Origin: Stieleria neptunia
GTDB lineage: Bacteria > Planctomycetota > Planctomycetia > Pirellulales > Pirellulaceae
Assembly (NCBI RefSeq): GCF_007754155.1
Contig: NZ_CP037423.1
Coordinates: 8,366,938-8,430,937 of the forward strand
DNA length: 64,000 nt
Direction: 5' to 3'
Below the pieces are notes generated by a model. The model had not been told where the DNA came from, did no database searches, and was given only the letters and a program-made list of their open reading frames with translations. The position numbers and the translations under genes are program-made. Positions within the stretch are counted from its first letter, which is position 1; each line of letters opens with the position of its first letter. Of this stretch, positions 63,617 through 64,000 are shown piece by piece.

Positions 63617-64000
63617 ATGTCACGCGTGTTTGGCTTGTTACTCGTTGGATGGATCACCGTCGCGCTGACCGGATGCGTGGGACCGATGGGAGCCGGCTGT
63701 TGCGGCACCTCGCTCGGACCAGGATTCGGCGGCAGTTGCGATGCCGGCTGCAGCGACTCCTCCTGCGGCAGCTGTAACTCCTGCACCGGATGCGGCGAGC
63801 TGTACGTCGATCCCTGGATCAACCATCCGGCCGACTGCGTCGATCCCTGCGATTCCTGTGGCAACTACAACGGCCAAAGCTGTGGCAAGTGCCGCAGTGT
63901 GTTCGCGGGATTTCGAACCCTGTGGGGCTACCGCTGCGGCTGCGACCCGGGACCGATCTCCACCACCTCACGTGGCTTCGCCCCGACGTGTGCAAGCGGA
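63617..64000 (+). CDS. Cys-rich lipoprotein (partial, runs off right edge)
   Basis: The first 128 codons. A signal peptide with lipobox ALTGC (residues about 16-20; FGLLLVGWITVALTGCVG) indicates a lipid-anchored protein. The mature part is very Cys/Gly-rich, with clusters such as SCDAGCSDSSCGSCNSCTGC and CVDPCDSCGN, then YRCGCDPGP. AGGGATG upstream supports ATG 63617. The Cys spacing suggests disulfide or metal binding; no family recognised. Confidence 0.75.
   Translation, partial: MSRVFGLLLVGWITVALTGCVGPMGAGCCGTSLGPGFGGSCDAGCSDSSCGSCNSCTGCGELYVDPWINHPADCVDPCDSCGNYNGQSCGKCRSVFAGFRTLWGYRCGCDPGPISTTSRGFAPTCASG

Noticed and set aside
1..64000. tRNA or rRNA genes
   Set aside because: No cloverleaf-like or rRNA-like sequence was noticed in the intergenic gaps; a covariance-model search would be decisive.

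Overview
The window looks like chromosomal DNA of a planctomycete, probably a Rhodopirellula/Stieleria-like member of the Pirellulaceae. The grounds are high GC, a giant surface protein opening with a LEPR-XLL-like motif (LERRLLFSA) and DUF4347, a formylglycine sulfatase, an ECF sigma factor overlapping a Ser/Thr kinase gene, DPFGG-repeat and ASPIC/FG-GAP secreted proteins, and many intergenic palindromic repeats around GGCCCTTCCGGGCC. This placement is inferred from gene content; no rRNA or tRNA gene was seen.

Layout. 1-3696 (-): N-terminal ~1,230 residues of a giant LEPR-XLL/DUF4347 protein that runs off the left edge. 3986-11047 (+), divergent from it: TolC-like outer-membrane protein, short HlyD adaptor, GAF-HlyD fusion and PqqD-like/M50-protease/HlyD fusion, with no ATPase or RND pump in view, followed by a REC-HD-GYP regulator (11230-12411). 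12579-15041 (-): feoB and feoA with a Fur-box candidate, then a dicarboxylate/glutamate symporter. 16950-20740: Tat-signal propeller protein and sulfatase, followed by a 508-bp tandem duplication that copies the sulfatase 3' end. 20922-25165 (-): Met/Asp-rich DPFGG protein, zinc-finger Ser/Thr kinase and ECF sigma factor. 25684-30642 (+): dnaK (with an exact sigma-54 promoter match upstream) and clpB. 30957-33513 (-): two enzymes of non-phosphorylative sugar-acid oxidation. 33547-37715 (+): ASPIC/FG-GAP lipoprotein and a one-TM protein. 38373-47440: surE (-), guaA, ettA, a Lys-rich histone-like protein and a 1,380-aa protein of unknown function. 47473-49164 (-): RCK-gated K+ channel.

49201-54402 is an accessory patch. 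It holds two identical IS66-type elements 66 bp apart, the first inserted with an 8-bp target duplication into a palindromic element, the second lacking a duplication and abutting a yhcG (DUF1016) nuclease remnant, plus an aspzincin-like metallopeptidase. 54801-61942 is a co-directional block: rhamnulokinase, 5-formyl-THF cyclo-ligase, KAS III, YqgE/AlgH, a PPP-type phosphatase, a PhoR-like kinase and a PhoB-like regulator. A PAP2 phosphatase (-) and a truncated Cys-rich lipoprotein end the window.

The most interesting region is the left end. The giant LEPR-XLL protein lies 290 bp from a divergent TolC/HlyD/GAF-HlyD/M50-HlyD set without an energising ATPase, next to a c-di-GMP phosphodiesterase. 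This may be a dedicated export, processing or anchoring machine for giant planctomycete surface proteins.
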